Assembly (NCBI RefSeq): GCF_002917105.1
Contig: NZ_PQFZ01000018.1
Location: forward strand, 1 to 64,000
Length of the DNA stretch: 64,000 nucleotides
Reading direction: 5' to 3'
DNA from: Allobosea psychrotolerans
Lineage (GTDB): Bacteria > Pseudomonadota > Alphaproteobacteria > Rhizobiales > Beijerinckiaceae
The notes under the pieces are model-generated. The model was given only the letters and a program-made list of their open reading frames with translations. It ran no database searches and was not told the DNA's origin. Shown here in pieces: positions 24,836-35,500 of the stretch. Numbering within the stretch: the stretch's first letter is position 1; every line of letters starts with the position of its first letter. The translations under genes and the position numbers were made by a program.

Positions 24836-25818
24836 CAGCCGGCCCTCGCAACCTCGACCCGCCGCACCGGGTCATGCACCCTCGACAGCACGTCGTCGAA
24901 ATAGGCGATGGTGCGCTCGAGGCCCTCACGCAGCGGGACCCTGGGGCTCCAGTGCAGCAGTTCCTGCGCCCTGCTGATGTCGGGGCAGCGCTGACGCGGA
25001 TCGTCCTGGGGCAGCGGCCTGAAGACGATCTGGGAGCGCGAACCCGTCATCGAAACGATCAGGTTCGCGATTTCGGCCATGGACGTCTCGACTGGGTTGC
25101 CGAGATTGACCGCGCCGTCCAGCGGCTCGGTTACGTTCATCAGGCGCATCAGCCCCTCGACCAGATCGTCGACGAAGCAGAAGGCGCGTGTCTGCCGACC
25201 GTCTCCATAGAGCGTGATCGGTTCGTTGCGCAGCGCCTGGACAATGAAATTCGAAACGACGCGGCCGTCCTCGAGGTTCATGCGGGGACCATAGGTGTTG
25301 AAGATGCGGGCGATGCGGATCGCGACGCCGTGCCGTCTGTTGTAGTCGTAGAACAGTGTCTCGGCGCAGCGTTTGCCCTCGTCGTAGCAGGCGCGCGGTC
25401 CGCTGATGCTGACGAGCCCGCGATAGTCCTCGACCTGGGGATGGACGTCGGGATCGCCATAGATCTCACTCGTCGAGGCCTGCAGGATCGGAATGCCGAG
25501 CCGCTTGGCCATGCCGAGCATGTTGATCGCGCCGAGCACGCTTGTCTTCGTGGTCTGCACGGGATCGCGCTGATAGTGCACCGGTGAGGCGGGACAAGCG
25601 AGATTGTAGATCTCGTCGACCTCGAGATAGAGTGGGAAGGTCACGTCGTGCCGCATCGCCTCGAATTGAGGCTGACCGAGAAGCGCGCTTAGATTTTCGC
25701 GGCGACCCGTATAGTAATTATCGACCGCCAGGACCTGATGACCTTGAGCGACCAGGCGCTCGCAAAGATGGCAGCCGAGAAAGCCAGCGCCGCCTGTGAC
25801 GAGAATACGCTTCTGCAT
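24835..25818 (-). CDS. UDP-glucuronate decarboxylase (UDP-xylose synthase)
   Basis: A 327-residue SDR enzyme that decarboxylates UDP-glucuronate to UDP-xylose. Motifs are nearly textbook: [65 protein letters not shown] (catalytic Tyr and Lys), [24 protein letters not shown] and [16 protein letters not shown]. It is the first gene of a minus-strand unit that continues into the WecG-type transferase, and is divergent from the export-protein gene, with a palindrome between them. It predicts xylose in the EPS. Confidence 0.92.
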   Translation of the reverse strand: MQKRILVTGGAGFLGCHLCERLVAQGHQVLAVDNYYTGRRENLSALLGQPQFEAMRHDVTFPLYLEVDEIYNLACPASPVHYQRDPVQTTKTSVLGAINMLGMAKRLGIPILQASTSEIYGDPDVHPQVEDYRGLVSISGPRACYDEGKRCAETLFYDYNRRHGVAIRIARIFNTYGPRMNLEDGRVVSNFIVQALRNEPITLYGDGRQTRAFCFVDDLVEGLMRLMNVTEPLDGAVNLGNPVETSMAEIANLIVSMTGSRSQIVFRPLPQDDPRQRCPDISRAQELLHWSPRVPLREGLERTIAYFDDVLSRVHDPVRRVEVARAG

Positions 25819-25897
25819 GTCGGAACTCCGCCGGGTCGTGCACGGGAACGAACCCGCAGCTTTGCCGTAAGCATTCCGTTCTCAAAGGACGCTTTGG

Positions 25898-25924
25898 GAG
25901 GGTCATCCTCTTGGTGTGACCCTC
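25898..25924. promoter_or_regulatory. Inverted repeat in the divergent EPS promoter region
   Basis: GAGGGTCA (25898-25905) and its exact complement TGACCCTC (25917-25924) with an 11-base spacer, in the 282-base gap between the divergent UDP-xylose-synthase and export-protein genes. A shared operator is likely; no terminator function is expected between divergent promoters. Confidence 0.55.
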
Positions 25925-26024
25925 GCGCCCAGCATGATGTCCTGACGCGACTGCGACGGCCGCACAGCACGTTGGGATTAATCCTGTGGCGACGCGGCTT
26001 GGCCTGAATGGCAACGCGGAAAGC

Positions 26025-26036
26025 GGGCCTAGTCCT
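26025..26036. promoter_or_regulatory. GGGCCTAGTCCT motif upstream of the export-protein gene
   Basis: A 12-base sequence 65 bases before the export-protein start; the identical 12-mer lies at 48058-48069, 79 bases before the downstream methyltransferase. The shared distance to two plus-strand EPS-locus starts suggests a common regulatory site. Confidence 0.4.
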
Positions 26037-26100
26037 GACATCCTGACGCCCCCGGCATCCCATCCTGAGATTTGCCTGGGCAGGACGGTCGGAGCTGACC

Positions 26101-27450
26101 TTGCACGCCTCAACTGATCAACAGCACCCTCGTCCCACATACGGAACTCCTGCCCATCTCGGCAGGTCGGGACAAGGCAGCCTGCGGTATTCCCTCCTGG
26201 CGCTGCTCGCCTTCCTGTTGTTCACGGGGCCAAGCGTCCTCGCGGGGCCAAGCGCCTCGGCTGCAGAACGCGAAGCGGCCGAAACGCTCGCGATCGGCGA
26301 CAAGGTCACGATCTCTGTCTTCGGCCAGTCGGATCTTTCCGGCGACTTCGTGCTCGATGGCGCAGGCGCGGTGAACATGCCGCTCGCCGGACGCGTCCGG
26401 ATCGGCGGGCTGACCGCGCCCGAAGCGGAGGCGCGCATCCGCAGTGCGCTCATGGACGGCTATCTTCGCGATGCCGTCGTCAGCCTGCGGATCGCCGAAC
26501 TGAGGCCCGTCTACGTCATGGGCGAGGTTCGCTCGCCGGGAACCTATCCTTTCCGGCACGGACTCAGCGTTCTGGGGGCCATAGCGCTGGCCGGCGGCTA
26601 CCGCGTCGGCGACGAGTCGCTCAATGTGCTCAGGTCCGAGCTCCTGCTTGCCGACGAGCGCGAGCAGCTGCTCGGCGCATCGCTCCAGACGCTGATGGCG
26701 AGACGTCTCCGGCTGGAGGCCGAGCGTGACGGCGTGAAGCAGCTCGCGCCCCTCTCTTCGCGGACGTCGGGCAGCGCCCAGATCATGGCGGGCGAGCAGG
26801 AAATCCTCGACTTCCAACATCGCGCGCGCGAGGGCGAGCGCGAATTGCTGAGCCAGCAAGTCGCACGGCTCGCATCCGAAAGGACCGCTTTGACGGAGCA
26901 GGCTGAATTGGCCAAGCGTCAGGTCGATCTGACACAAGAGCAGTCGTCCGAGTACAACAAGCTCGCCGCGACCGGCAATGCGCTGCGAACCGTTCAGGTC
27001 GAGCGCGAGCGCGAATATGCCCGCACGCGCAGCGAGGCCGCCCGCATCAAGGCCGAACTCGCCAAGAACGAAACAGCGCTGGGCGAGCTGACGCTCCGGC
27101 TGAGGGAGCTCGACACGAGCTATATGCGCCGCGTCGTCCTCGAGCTCCAGGAAACACGGCAGAAGATACTGGAGGTCGAGCGCAGCATCCCGACCGCGCG
27201 CGAAATCGCCGAGAGCCGGCGCCGCAGGCTGGCTTCCAGTGAGGGGTCGAGCACCGCAACCGACTGGGACCTCCGGATCACGCGACAGACCGGCCTCGCA
27301 CCGGCGACGATCCAGGCGAGTTTCGAAACCGCCCTGCAGCCGGGTGACATCATCCAGATCACTCCGAAGCGGGAGGCGATCGAAAGCAAACGATCTGAAG
27401 AGACTCAGACAGGCATTCGCTCACTCACGGGCCTTGCCAGCCGGCAATGA
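26101..27450 (+). CDS. Polysaccharide export protein, ExoF/Wza-like
   Basis: A 449-residue periplasmic/outer-membrane polysaccharide export protein. A signal peptide is visible (YSLLALLAFLLFTGPSVLA) with no lipobox Cys, then the polysaccharide export domain (AIGDKVTISVFGQSDLSGDF, AGRVRIGGLTAPEAEARI), a SLBB segment (PVYVMGEVRSPGTYPF) and a long coiled coil (about 230-370), closing with a second export-domain edge (ALQPGDIIQITP). This layout is that of rhizobial ExoF. The start is TTG 26101 with GGAG six bases upstream. It is the first gene of a plus-strand unit followed directly by manC. Confidence 0.88.
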   Translation: MHASTDQQHPRPTYGTPAHLGRSGQGSLRYSLLALLAFLLFTGPSVLAGPSASAAEREAAETLAIGDKVTISVFGQSDLSGDFVLDGAGAVNMPLAGRVRIGGLTAPEAEARIRSALMDGYLRDAVVSLRIAELRPVYVMGEVRSPGTYPFRHGLSVLGAIALAGGYRVGDESLNVLRSELLLADEREQLLGASLQTLMARRLRLEAERDGVKQLAPLSSRTSGSAQIMAGEQEILDFQHRAREGERELLSQQVARLASERTALTEQAELAKRQVDLTQEQSSEYNKLAATGNALRTVQVEREREYARTRSEAARIKAELAKNETALGELTLRLRELDTSYMRRVVLELQETRQKILEVERSIPTAREIAESRRRRLASSEGSSTATDWDLRITRQTGLAPATIQASFETALQPGDIIQITPKREAIESKRSEETQTGIRSLTGLASRQ

Positions 27451-27482
27451 CCCGGTCGCTGCCCCCGCCGAGAGGATCCCAG

Positions 27483-28907
27483 ATGCCTTCGAAGATACGT
27501 CCGATCATCATGTGCGGCGGTGCCGGGACAAGGCTATGGCCGACATCCCGCAACTCTTTCCCGAAGCAGTTCGCCATGCTCTTCGGTGAGCGCTCGACGT
27601 TCCAGGACACCGTCCTGCGGCTGCGCCACAAGCTGTTCGAGCGACCGATCATCCTGACCAACCACACGCATCGCGTCCTGGCGGAGAAGCAGCTCGCGGA
27701 GATAAACGCCTCGGCCGATATCGTGCTGGAGCCCGAGCGGCGCGATTCCGGGCCTGCCATCCTTGCCGGTTGCATGGTTGCGGCAAGCCTAGACAGTGCA
27801 AGCCAACACGCGGACACCCCCGTCCTGGTGGTCGCCTCCGACCATGTCGTGACCGATCCGGCCGCCTTCCGGAGCGCCGTCGCGAACGGCCTTTCCGCCG
27901 CCCGAGCCGGGCGCCTCGTCACGTTCGGGATTACGGCGCGCCATCCCTGCACGGAATATGGCTGGATCGAGCCCGGGGTTGTCCTCGAGGGCGAAGCCCG
28001 GCGCGTCGAACGCTTCGCCGAGAAACCTGACGGACACCGTGCCGCGGAATACCTCCTCAAAGGCTGGCTCTGGAACTCGGGCAACTTCCTGTTCGGCGCC
28101 AAGACGCTGATCGAGGAATATCGCTCCTTCGAACCGGCGACGGTGAAGGCGGTCGAAGCCGCTCTCGCGAACGGACGAGACGAGGATGGCGCCTTCGCGC
28201 TGGCCCCGGCCGATTTCGTGAAGGCTGATAAACGTTCGATCGATTTCGCCGTCATGGAGCGCACGGAACGAGCCGCTGTCGTCGCCACCTCGTGCGGCTG
28301 GTCCGACGTCGGGAACTGGGACGCTCTGTGGGCCTTGAGCGACCATGATGGCAGCGGGAATGCCCGCCGCGGCAATGTCGAGCTGTTCGACGCGCATAAT
28401 TGTCTGGTCTCGACGGACGGGCCGATGACCTCCGTCCTTGGCGTGGAAGATCTCATCATCGTCGCGAGCCGGGATGCCGTTCTTGTCGCCGACCGCAACC
28501 GCGCGGCGGAGGTCAAGCAGGTCGTCGAGCTCTTGCGCAGCAAGGGCTGCAGCCAGGCCGAGACGCATGCGAGCGTTCATTGTGCCTGGGGCTCCTATCA
28601 GATCGTCGATTCCGGCGAGGGTTTCCAGGTCAAGCGGCTCGTCGTCGCTCCCCAGGGACGCTTGTCGCTGCAGAAGCATCGCTTCCGATCCGAACACTGG
28701 GTGGTGGTGCGCGGCACAGCCACCGTGACCATCGATGAGACGATCGGCCATTTCGGCAGGAGCGAGCACATTTTCATTCCGCTGGGTGCTCCGCATCAGC
28801 TGGAGAACAGCGGTCTCGAGCCGCTTGAGCTCATTGGCGTCCAGAACGGAAGCTATCTCGGCGAAGACGACGTCATCCGTATCGAACCCGCCCAACATTG
28901 GGGCTGA
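27483..28907 (+). CDS. Mannose-1-phosphate guanylyltransferase, ManC-type, with altered cupin domain
   Basis: A 474-residue ManC-family protein making GDP-mannose from mannose-1-P and GTP. The nucleotidyltransferase half is intact: MCGGAGTRLWPTSR (residues 10-23), EPERRDSGPAI, ASDHVV, RFAEKPD, LWNSGNFLF and SIDFAVMERT. The C-terminal cupin half deviates: RPWG is CAWG, the metal-site LQxHHHRAEHW reads LQKHRFRSEHW (399-404, one His now Phe), and the terminal EDIYGR is missing. So pyrophosphorylase activity is likely and isomerase activity doubtful, the mirror image of the paralogue at 11275-12684. An ATG at 27447 overlaps the upstream stop, but ATG 27483 has an AGAGG site at good spacing. Confidence 0.9.
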   Translation: MPSKIRPIIMCGGAGTRLWPTSRNSFPKQFAMLFGERSTFQDTVLRLRHKLFERPIILTNHTHRVLAEKQLAEINASADIVLEPERRDSGPAILAGCMVAASLDSASQHADTPVLVVASDHVVTDPAAFRSAVANGLSAARAGRLVTFGITARHPCTEYGWIEPGVVLEGEARRVERFAEKPDGHRAAEYLLKGWLWNSGNFLFGAKTLIEEYRSFEPATVKAVEAALANGRDEDGAFALAPADFVKADKRSIDFAVMERTERAAVVATSCGWSDVGNWDALWALSDHDGSGNARRGNVELFDAHNCLVSTDGPMTSVLGVEDLIIVASRDAVLVADRNRAAEVKQVVELLRSKGCSQAETHASVHCAWGSYQIVDSGEGFQVKRLVVAPQGRLSLQKHRFRSEHWVVVRGTATVTIDETIGHFGRSEHIFIPLGAPHQLENSGLEPLELIGVQNGSYLGEDDVIRIEPAQHWG

Positions 28908-29017
28908 CGATGAGACGCCGAACCGAAGCGATGATCCGGCAGCGGGTCTAGAAGCCAGCGCCGACGCTGGCCGCGATCCCGCGGCGGGCAATTGAAAACG
29001 CATTTCGACACAGGGAA

Positions 29018-29479
29018 ATGGAGGCGCCCTTGGCAACTTCGGAGAGGCCTGCCCAGCAAAACCGCGACGGCGAGCGCTCCCACACGGGCTTGCCGGCGGT
29101 CCAGCATTCGAGCTTTGCGAAACATTGGCTGGCGGTCGATGAAGGCGGCGCCGAGCTGATGACGGCGGCGTTCGGCGCGCCCGCCAGGCAAACGCAGCGA
29201 CGGATTGCGCCTGTTTCCATTTCCCCTGATCGGTCGGCGGTCCAGCCTGCGCCGCAAACGCGCCCCCTCGCACCGAAACCCAGCCGTATGCGGGCAACGG
29301 TGGTGCTGTTCCTCCTCGCTTTGACGCTTCTTTTTGCGGAGCCTGCAATGCGCCTGTTCGCTCGCGCCATCACGATGCGAGCGGACGCAGCTGGATCGGC
29401 CGCGATCTTCGCTCGACGCCAAGCGGAGTCCTTCATTTTCGACATTCGCCAGGTCTCGGCGCGCAGGATCGGAGTGTGA
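29018..29479 (+). CDS. Hypothetical single-span membrane protein
   Basis: A 153-residue protein with a Gln/Pro/Ser-rich N-terminal 90 residues and one transmembrane segment (ATVVLFLLALTLLFAEPAMRL), then a short basic C-terminal tail. It ends 3 bases before the methyltransferase start, which suggests an operon. No family recognised and the Shine-Dalgarno site is weak, so it could be spurious; the hydrophobic segment and tight spacing favour a real gene. Confidence 0.5.
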   Translation: MEAPLATSERPAQQNRDGERSHTGLPAVQHSSFAKHWLAVDEGGAELMTAAFGAPARQTQRRIAPVSISPDRSAVQPAPQTRPLAPKPSRMRATVVLFLLALTLLFAEPAMRLFARAITMRADAAGSAAIFARRQAESFIFDIRQVSARRIGV

Positions 29480-29482
29480 CGG

Positions 29483-30331
29483 ATGACGGCGATGGCCGCC
29501 TGGAATCAAAGGCTGCTCCTGGCGGCGCGCTGGATTCCAGCCGGCACGGAGATGCGCCGCTGGCTCTACCAGAGCCGCTTTCGAGCCGGGAAATACCATT
29601 GCGGCTATAGCGGCGTGTATGAGAGCTTCGAGGCCGCCAGCCGCGCGCTCCCGCCAGGTCTCGCCGGTTTCGACCATGACGCGATGGCGGACATCGACCA
29701 CTACACCACTACGGCAGGCGGCTTCGAGCCAATGCCCGCGACCGAATACCCGGTCCTGTTCTGGTTGCGCGAAGCCCTGGACGAAGGCGCCCGGACGCTC
29801 CTCGACCTCGGCGGCTATGTCGGCCACGCCTTCCGCCAGTACGACCGCTATCTGGCCTTCCCCGAGGATTTTCGCTGGACCGTTTTCGATGTCCCCCGGA
29901 TCACGCAGGCAGGCCGGGCGCTTGCCGGCAAGGAAGCCGCCCAGCGCCTGCGCTTCACCGACGCCGTCGACGAAGGCTGCGGGATGGATATCCTGCTCGC
30001 GGCGGGCTCGCTGCAATACCTGTCCGAGCACTATCTTCAAGACAGGCTGAAGGTTTGGGCGGATCGCCCGCGGCACGTCATCGTGCAACGGACCCCGCTG
30101 CACGCGCGACGCTCCTTCGTGACGATCCAATCCGTGATCACGCGAGCACGGCAAGTGGCGTTTTGTCCCTATAGCGTGGCGCAACGCGCCGGGTTCATCG
30201 ACGGTATGCTCGCGCTCGGCTACCAGCTCATGGATTCATGGGAGAAACCGCGCAGCCTGGACGTACCGTTTCATCCGGAATGCCATGTCGAGACCTATTC
30301 AGGACTCTATTTCCGGCTGAAGGCCTCTTGA
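29483..30331 (+). CDS. SAM-dependent methyltransferase, TIGR04325-like
   Basis: A 282-residue protein resembling the TIGR04325 group of putative methyltransferases often found in surface-polysaccharide loci. Recognisable parts: the N-terminal GKYHCGYSGVYESFEAA, then TLLDLGGYVGHAFRQYDRYL (SAM-binding glycine motif), WTVFDVPRITQAG, DILLAAGSLQYL and a C-terminal YSGLYFRLK. It probably methylates a glycan or a small-molecule intermediate. It sits immediately upstream of the NRPS genes on the same strand, so it could tailor either the EPS or the assembly-line product. Confidence 0.75.
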   Translation: MTAMAAWNQRLLLAARWIPAGTEMRRWLYQSRFRAGKYHCGYSGVYESFEAASRALPPGLAGFDHDAMADIDHYTTTAGGFEPMPATEYPVLFWLREALDEGARTLLDLGGYVGHAFRQYDRYLAFPEDFRWTVFDVPRITQAGRALAGKEAAQRLRFTDAVDEGCGMDILLAAGSLQYLSEHYLQDRLKVWADRPRHVIVQRTPLHARRSFVTIQSVITRARQVAFCPYSVAQRAGFIDGMLALGYQLMDSWEKPRSLDVPFHPECHVETYSGLYFRLKAS

Positions 30332-30500
30332 AACGGCAGAGCCCGCCCCACTTCCGAGCATTCATTCTTCTGCAGAAACATGCCCGATGGGAAACATCGG
30401 ATGCAGCCCGGTTGCGCGGAGCGCACTGGCTTATGGGAAGATGGTGTTACTCCAACTGCTCCCATTTTGTCGCGCGGTGTTGGCGCATAGCCTTCCCGTC

Positions 30501-32534
30501 ATGACCCAGATCCTCAAAAAAACCGCCTCCTGCCGCACGCAGGATCGCAACCGGGCGCAAGCCCTGGCCGTAGCCGCCGACAAGGCGGCCGTTCCGGCCG
30601 AAGCGCCGCCGTCCGACGGGGCCGCGAGCGCTGCAGCCCCAGTCGAGGCCGAGACCCTCGTCAGCCTGTTCTGCGCCCGAGCAGCCGCACAGCCGCACCA
30701 TGTCGCGCTGTCCTTCGGCTCGGCCAGCCTGTCCTATGCAGAGCTCGACAAGCGTGCCGATCGGCTGGCTGATCGGCTGGCCGCCATGGGTGCCAAGCCT
30801 GGCGCCATCGTCGGGCTCTGCCTTCCACGCTCGCTCGAATTGATCGTGGCGCTGCTCGCCATACTGAAGAGCGGCGCCGCCTATCTGCCGCTCGATCCCG
30901 CCTATCCCGGCGAGCGCCTCGCTTTCATGGTCGAGGACGCCGATGCCTCCATCATCGTCGCGACGTCCGATTGTGCCGGCTGGCTGCCGCGCGGTCGGCA
31001 GCGGCTCGATCCGCATGATCACGCAGACGCCGATATGGCAAGGCATCCGCTGCCCAGACAACTGCCGGCGGCCGGCGATCTCGCCTATGTGATCTATACC
31101 TCCGGCTCGACCGGGCGCCCGAAAGGCGTCGCCGTCGAGCACGCCGCCGTCACGCGGCTGTTCACTGCGACGCAAGCCTGGTTCGCCTTCCGGCCAGGCG
31201 ATGTCTGGACCCTGTTCCATTCCGTATCGTTCGATTTCTCCGTCTGGGAGATCTGGGGAGCCCTCCTCTATGGCGGGCGCCTCGTGATCGTGCCGGAAGG
31301 CACGACGCGCGACCCCGCTGCCTTCCTGCGGCTCCTCGCCGACGAAGGCGTCACGGTTCTCAACCAGACGCCCTCCGCTTTTGCAGCCCTCGACCAAGCC
31401 GACCGCGACCGTTCGGGGCGCGATCGGCTCGCGCTGAGGCTCGTGATCTTCGGCGGCGAGGCCTTGGACCCCAGGCGCCTGGCCGGCTGGTACGAACGGC
31501 GCGGCGAGCATGCGCGGCTCGTCAACATGTACGGGATCACCGAGACCACGGTTCACGTCACCTATCGTCCCTTGTCACCGGCCGAAACCACGCGGCGCTC
31601 GAGCCTGATCGGCCGGGCGATTCCAGACCTCGACATTCTGCTGCTCGACGGCGACACCATGCTGCCGGTTCCGACGGGCGAGATCGGGGAGATCTTCGTC
31701 GCCGGAGCGGGGCTGGCCCGCGGCTATCTGAACCGGCCCGACCTCACCTCCGCGCGCTTCGTGCCGCACCCTCACCGGCCAGGCGCCCGGCTCTACCGCT
31801 CGGGTGACCTAGCCCGCCAGATCAGCGAGAGCGAATACGAGTATCTCGGTCGGGCCGACCAGCAGATCAAGATCCGCGGCTTCCGTGTCGAACTCGGGGA
31901 GATTGAGACGGCGCTCCTGTCGTATCCCACGATCAGGCAGGCTGCGGTGCTGCTGCGTGCCGATGGCGGCGGGCATGATCGCCTCATCGGCTACCTCGTG
32001 ACGGAGGGCTGCGAACGTCCCTCGCCTGCCGCGCTGAAGGCCCATCTCGCCTCGATCCTGCCCGATCACATGGTGCCGGCGGCGTTCGTCTTCGTGCCGC
32101 ATCTCCCGCTGACGGTGAACGGCAAGCTCGATCGGGCGGCGTTGCCCGAGCCGGACCGGTCGCGGCCGGATACAGCCGCACCCTATTGCGCGCCGCGCAG
32201 CGCGCTGGAGCGGCGTCTCGCAGCGATCGTCGCCGATGTCCTCCGGATCGACCTTGTCGGCATCGACGATAATTTCTTCGATCTTGGTGGCAATTCGCTG
32301 CTGATCGCCGAACTCCACCGGCGCCTTGCCCATGAACTCCCTCAAGACATGGCGGGCGTCGGCCTGATCGATCTCTACCGCCGCCCGAACCTGCGCGCCC
32401 TGGCCGGCCATCTGACGCCCGCGAGCCACGGCACGCTCGGCTCCCTTGCCGCGGCACGCGAACGCGGGATGCGTTCACGCGGGCTGACGACCTCCACGCT
32501 CGGCGCCGCGCCGGCTGGCGGTTCCCATGAGTGA
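30501..32534 (+). CDS. Stand-alone NRPS module A-PCP, threonine code
   Basis: A 677-residue (from ATG 30501) non-ribosomal peptide synthetase protein with an adenylation domain (about 50-540) and a carrier domain (about 565-640), but no condensation domain. A-domain cores are intact: YTSGSTGRPKG, VNMYGITETTVH, YRSGDLAR and NGKLDRAALP. The specificity positions read D-F-W-N-I-G-M-V-H-K, the published threonine code. The carrier phosphopantetheine Ser is in DLGGNSLLI (residue 599). The start is uncertain: the frame is open to 30387, but no Shine-Dalgarno site is convincing. The 3' end overlaps the megasynthase start by 8 bases. It loads Thr either as starter or in trans for the C-TE protein. 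Confidence 0.9.
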   Translation: MTQILKKTASCRTQDRNRAQALAVAADKAAVPAEAPPSDGAASAAAPVEAETLVSLFCARAAAQPHHVALSFGSASLSYAELDKRADRLADRLAAMGAKPGAIVGLCLPRSLELIVALLAILKSGAAYLPLDPAYPGERLAFMVEDADASIIVATSDCAGWLPRGRQRLDPHDHADADMARHPLPRQLPAAGDLAYVIYTSGSTGRPKGVAVEHAAVTRLFTATQAWFAFRPGDVWTLFHSVSFDFSVWEIWGALLYGGRLVIVPEGTTRDPAAFLRLLADEGVTVLNQTPSAFAALDQADRDRSGRDRLALRLVIFGGEALDPRRLAGWYERRGEHARLVNMYGITETTVHVTYRPLSPAETTRRSSLIGRAIPDLDILLLDGDTMLPVPTGEIGEIFVAGAGLARGYLNRPDLTSARFVPHPHRPGARLYRSGDLARQISESEYEYLGRADQQIKIRGFRVELGEIETALLSYPTIRQAAVLLRADGGGHDRLIGYLVTEGCERPSPAALKAHLASILPDHMVPAAFVFVPHLPLTVNGKLDRAALPEPDRSRPDTAAPYCAPRSALERRLAAIVADVLRIDLVGIDDNFFDLGGNSLLIAELHRRLAHELPQDMAGVGLIDLYRRPNLRALAGHLTPASHGTLGSLAAARERGMRSRGLTTSTLGAAPAGGSHE

Positions 32535-35500
32535 CCCCCTGCCCAGCGGCGCCATCGCGATCATCGGCATGGCCGGTCGCTTTCCCGGCGCGGCCACGAT
32601 CGGATCGTTCTGGCAGAACCTCCTGGACGGGGTGGAATCGATCACCCGGATCGACCCCGCCGCATTGGAGGACAGTTTCGATGCGGCGACGCGCGCGCTC
32701 CCGAATTATGTCCCGGCCCGCCCCCTCCTCGAGGGCGTCGAGCTGTTCGACGCTCCTTTCTTCGGCATGCTGCCGCGCGAGGCCTCCATCACCGACCCGC
32801 AGCAGCGCCTGCTGCTGGAATGCGCCTGGGAGGCGCTCGAGGATGCAGGCTACGATCCCGCCAGGCCCGGCCAATGCATCGGCGTCTTCGCAGGCGCGAC
32901 ATCCACCACCTACCTGCTGCACAACCTGTTCCAGGACCGCGCCGCCATTGCCGACTACACGTCGAACTTCCAGATCGGCAACCTTGGGATGCTGGTCGGC
33001 TCCGCCTCGGATTTCACCGCGACGCGCATCGGCTACAAGCTCGGTCTCACCGGCCCTTGCGTCGCGGTCCAATCCGCCTGTTCGACCTCGCTATTGGCCG
33101 TCGCCCAGGCCGTCCAGAGCCTGCTCAACCACGGCTGCGACATGGCCCTGGCGGGTGGCGTCTCGATCACCTTCCCGCAACGGCGGGGCTATCTCGCCCA
33201 GGAGGGCGGCATGGTCTCGACGGACGGCCATTGCCGCGCTTTCGACAGTGGTGCCAACGGCACGGTCTTCGGCAGCGGCGCCGGCCTCGTTGCGCTGAAA
33301 AGGCTGGAGGATGCCGTCGCCGATCGCGATCACATCTACGCCGTCATCCGCGGCGTCGGCCTCAACAATGACGGCGCCGGCAAGGTCGGCTTCACCGCGC
33401 CCAGCGTCGACGGCCAGGCGGCTGCGATCATCATGGCCCACGCCGCTGCCGATATCGAGGCGCGCTCCATCGGCTATGTCGAGTGTCACGGAACCGGCAC
33501 ACCGATGGGGGATCCGATCGAGGTCGCCGGGCTGACCGCAGCCTTCCGCCTGACGACCGAGGATCGCGGCTTCTGCGCGCTGGGCTCCGTCAAATCCAAT
33601 ATCGGCCATCTCGATGCGGCAGCCGGTGTCACAGGCCTGATCAAGGCCACGCTCGCAGTGGCCAACGGAACGCTGCCGGCGAGCCTGCACGTCACGCAGC
33701 CGAACCCCGCTCTCGACCTGCCGAACAGCCCGTTCTTCATCGCCGATCGCCTGCAGGGCTGGCCCGCTGGGGAGGGACCGCGCCGTGCGGGTGTCAGCGC
33801 CTTCGGCGTCGGCGGGACCAATGTCCACCTCGTGCTGGAGCAGGCGCCCGCGACCGAAGTGGAGGCACCGGCCCGCAACAGCCAGATCCTGACGGTCTCG
33901 GCCCGAAGCGCAGTCGCCCTCGGCCAGGCGCGGGACCGGCTCGCGGAGCATCTCGACGCGCACCCCGAACAGAATCTCGCCGATATCGCCTTCACCTTGC
34001 AGACGGGACGGCGCCATTTCGCCCATCGCATCGCCGCGGCCGGCAGCAGTCATCGCGAGGCCGCCCAAGCGCTGCGCAAGCAGAATACTGCGCGCGTGGC
34101 TGCCGTAACCGGCGCGAGCGACCTCATCTTCATGTTTCCCGGACAGGGGTCGCAATACCCCCAGATGGCGCGCGAGCTCTACGCCGGAGAGCCGGTCTAT
34201 CGCCGGACGGTCGATCTCTGCTGTGAGATCCTGAAGCCCCGGCTCGATCTCGACCTGCTCAGCCTGCTCTATCCGAGCAATGGCGGCGTCGATCCCGAGC
34301 GCCTCTCGGCAACCGTGCTCGCCCAGCCCGCGATCTTCACGGTCGAATATGCTCTCGCACAGCTCCTGACGAGCTGGGGCCTGCGTCCGGCCGCGATGAT
34401 CGGCCACAGCGTCGGCGAGTTCGCCGCGGCCTGCCTCGCCGGCGTCTTCTCGCTCGAGGATGCCCTGTCGCTCGTCGCGACGCGCGGCCGCATGATGCAG
34501 GACCTGCCGGGCGGGGCGATGCTGGCCGTGCGCCTGCCCGATGCCGAGATTGCGGCGCTGGCGCGCCACGGCGTCTCGGTGGCGGCGGTCAACGCTCCCG
34601 GCATGAGCGTGCTCGCCGGCCCGTTCGAGGCGATCGAGGCGCTGGAAGCGGAGCTTGCTCGGCGCGCGGTGACGCATCGCCGGCTGCAGACCTCGCATGC
34701 CTTCCACTCCGGCATGATCGACCCGTTGATCGAGCCGTTCACCGAAGCGGTCGCGGCCATCCGCCTCAATCCGCCCGAGCTGCCCTATGTCTCGGCGGTG
34801 AGCGGCGATTGGATCACCGCCGAACAGGCGACCGATCCGTCCTATTGGGCCAGGCATGCCCGCGAGCCTGTCCGCTTCGCCGACGGTATCGCCACCCTGG
34901 TGCGCGAGCTGTCTCCCGTGCTGCTCGAGGTCGGCCCCGGCGCGGCGCTGGCGAGCTTCGCACTGCAAGGGGCCGGCGCGGGCCGGGCCGCCATCTCTTG
35001 CCTGCCGGCGATGCAGGACGATGCCGGAGAGATGCTCGCGACGGCCCTCGGGCGCCTCTGGTGTGCCGGCATCGCGCCGGACTGGGCTGCCTATCACGGC
35101 GAAGGCAGCCGCAGGCGCGTCTCCCTGCCGACCTATCCTTTCGAGCGCAGCCGGCACTGGGTCGAGGCTCCCGCAGCCTCCACCGCCAGCGCGCCGGCCA
35201 TACCCGTCATTGCCCCCGACACTCCTCATCAAGGTCAACCCGATCAGGAACCGGCCATGAACCGCCATGCTGATGTCGACCTCATCCCGGACCGCTCAGG
35301 CCTCGCTGCTCGCGTCGCCGCCGTCTTCGAGAACCTGTCGGGCCGGCCCTTCAGCGAAGCCGAGACCGGCGCGAGCTTCCTTGAGCTCGGCTTCGACTCC
35401 CTGCTGCTGACGCAGGCTGCCCAAAGCCTGCAGACGACGTTCGGCGTGCAGATCCGCTTTCGGCAGCTTCTCGACGATCTTCCAAGCGTCGACGAGGTGG

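Noticed and set aside
28954-28971. GCCAGCG/CGCTGGC stem after manC as terminator
   Set aside because: Only 7 bases per arm, no T run, and similar short stems are frequent in this GC-rich DNA.
28853-30184. 443-residue minus-strand ORF opposite the hypothetical membrane protein and methyltransferase
   Set aside because: His/Arg/Gly-rich antisense composition; the plus-strand methyltransferase has clear motifs.
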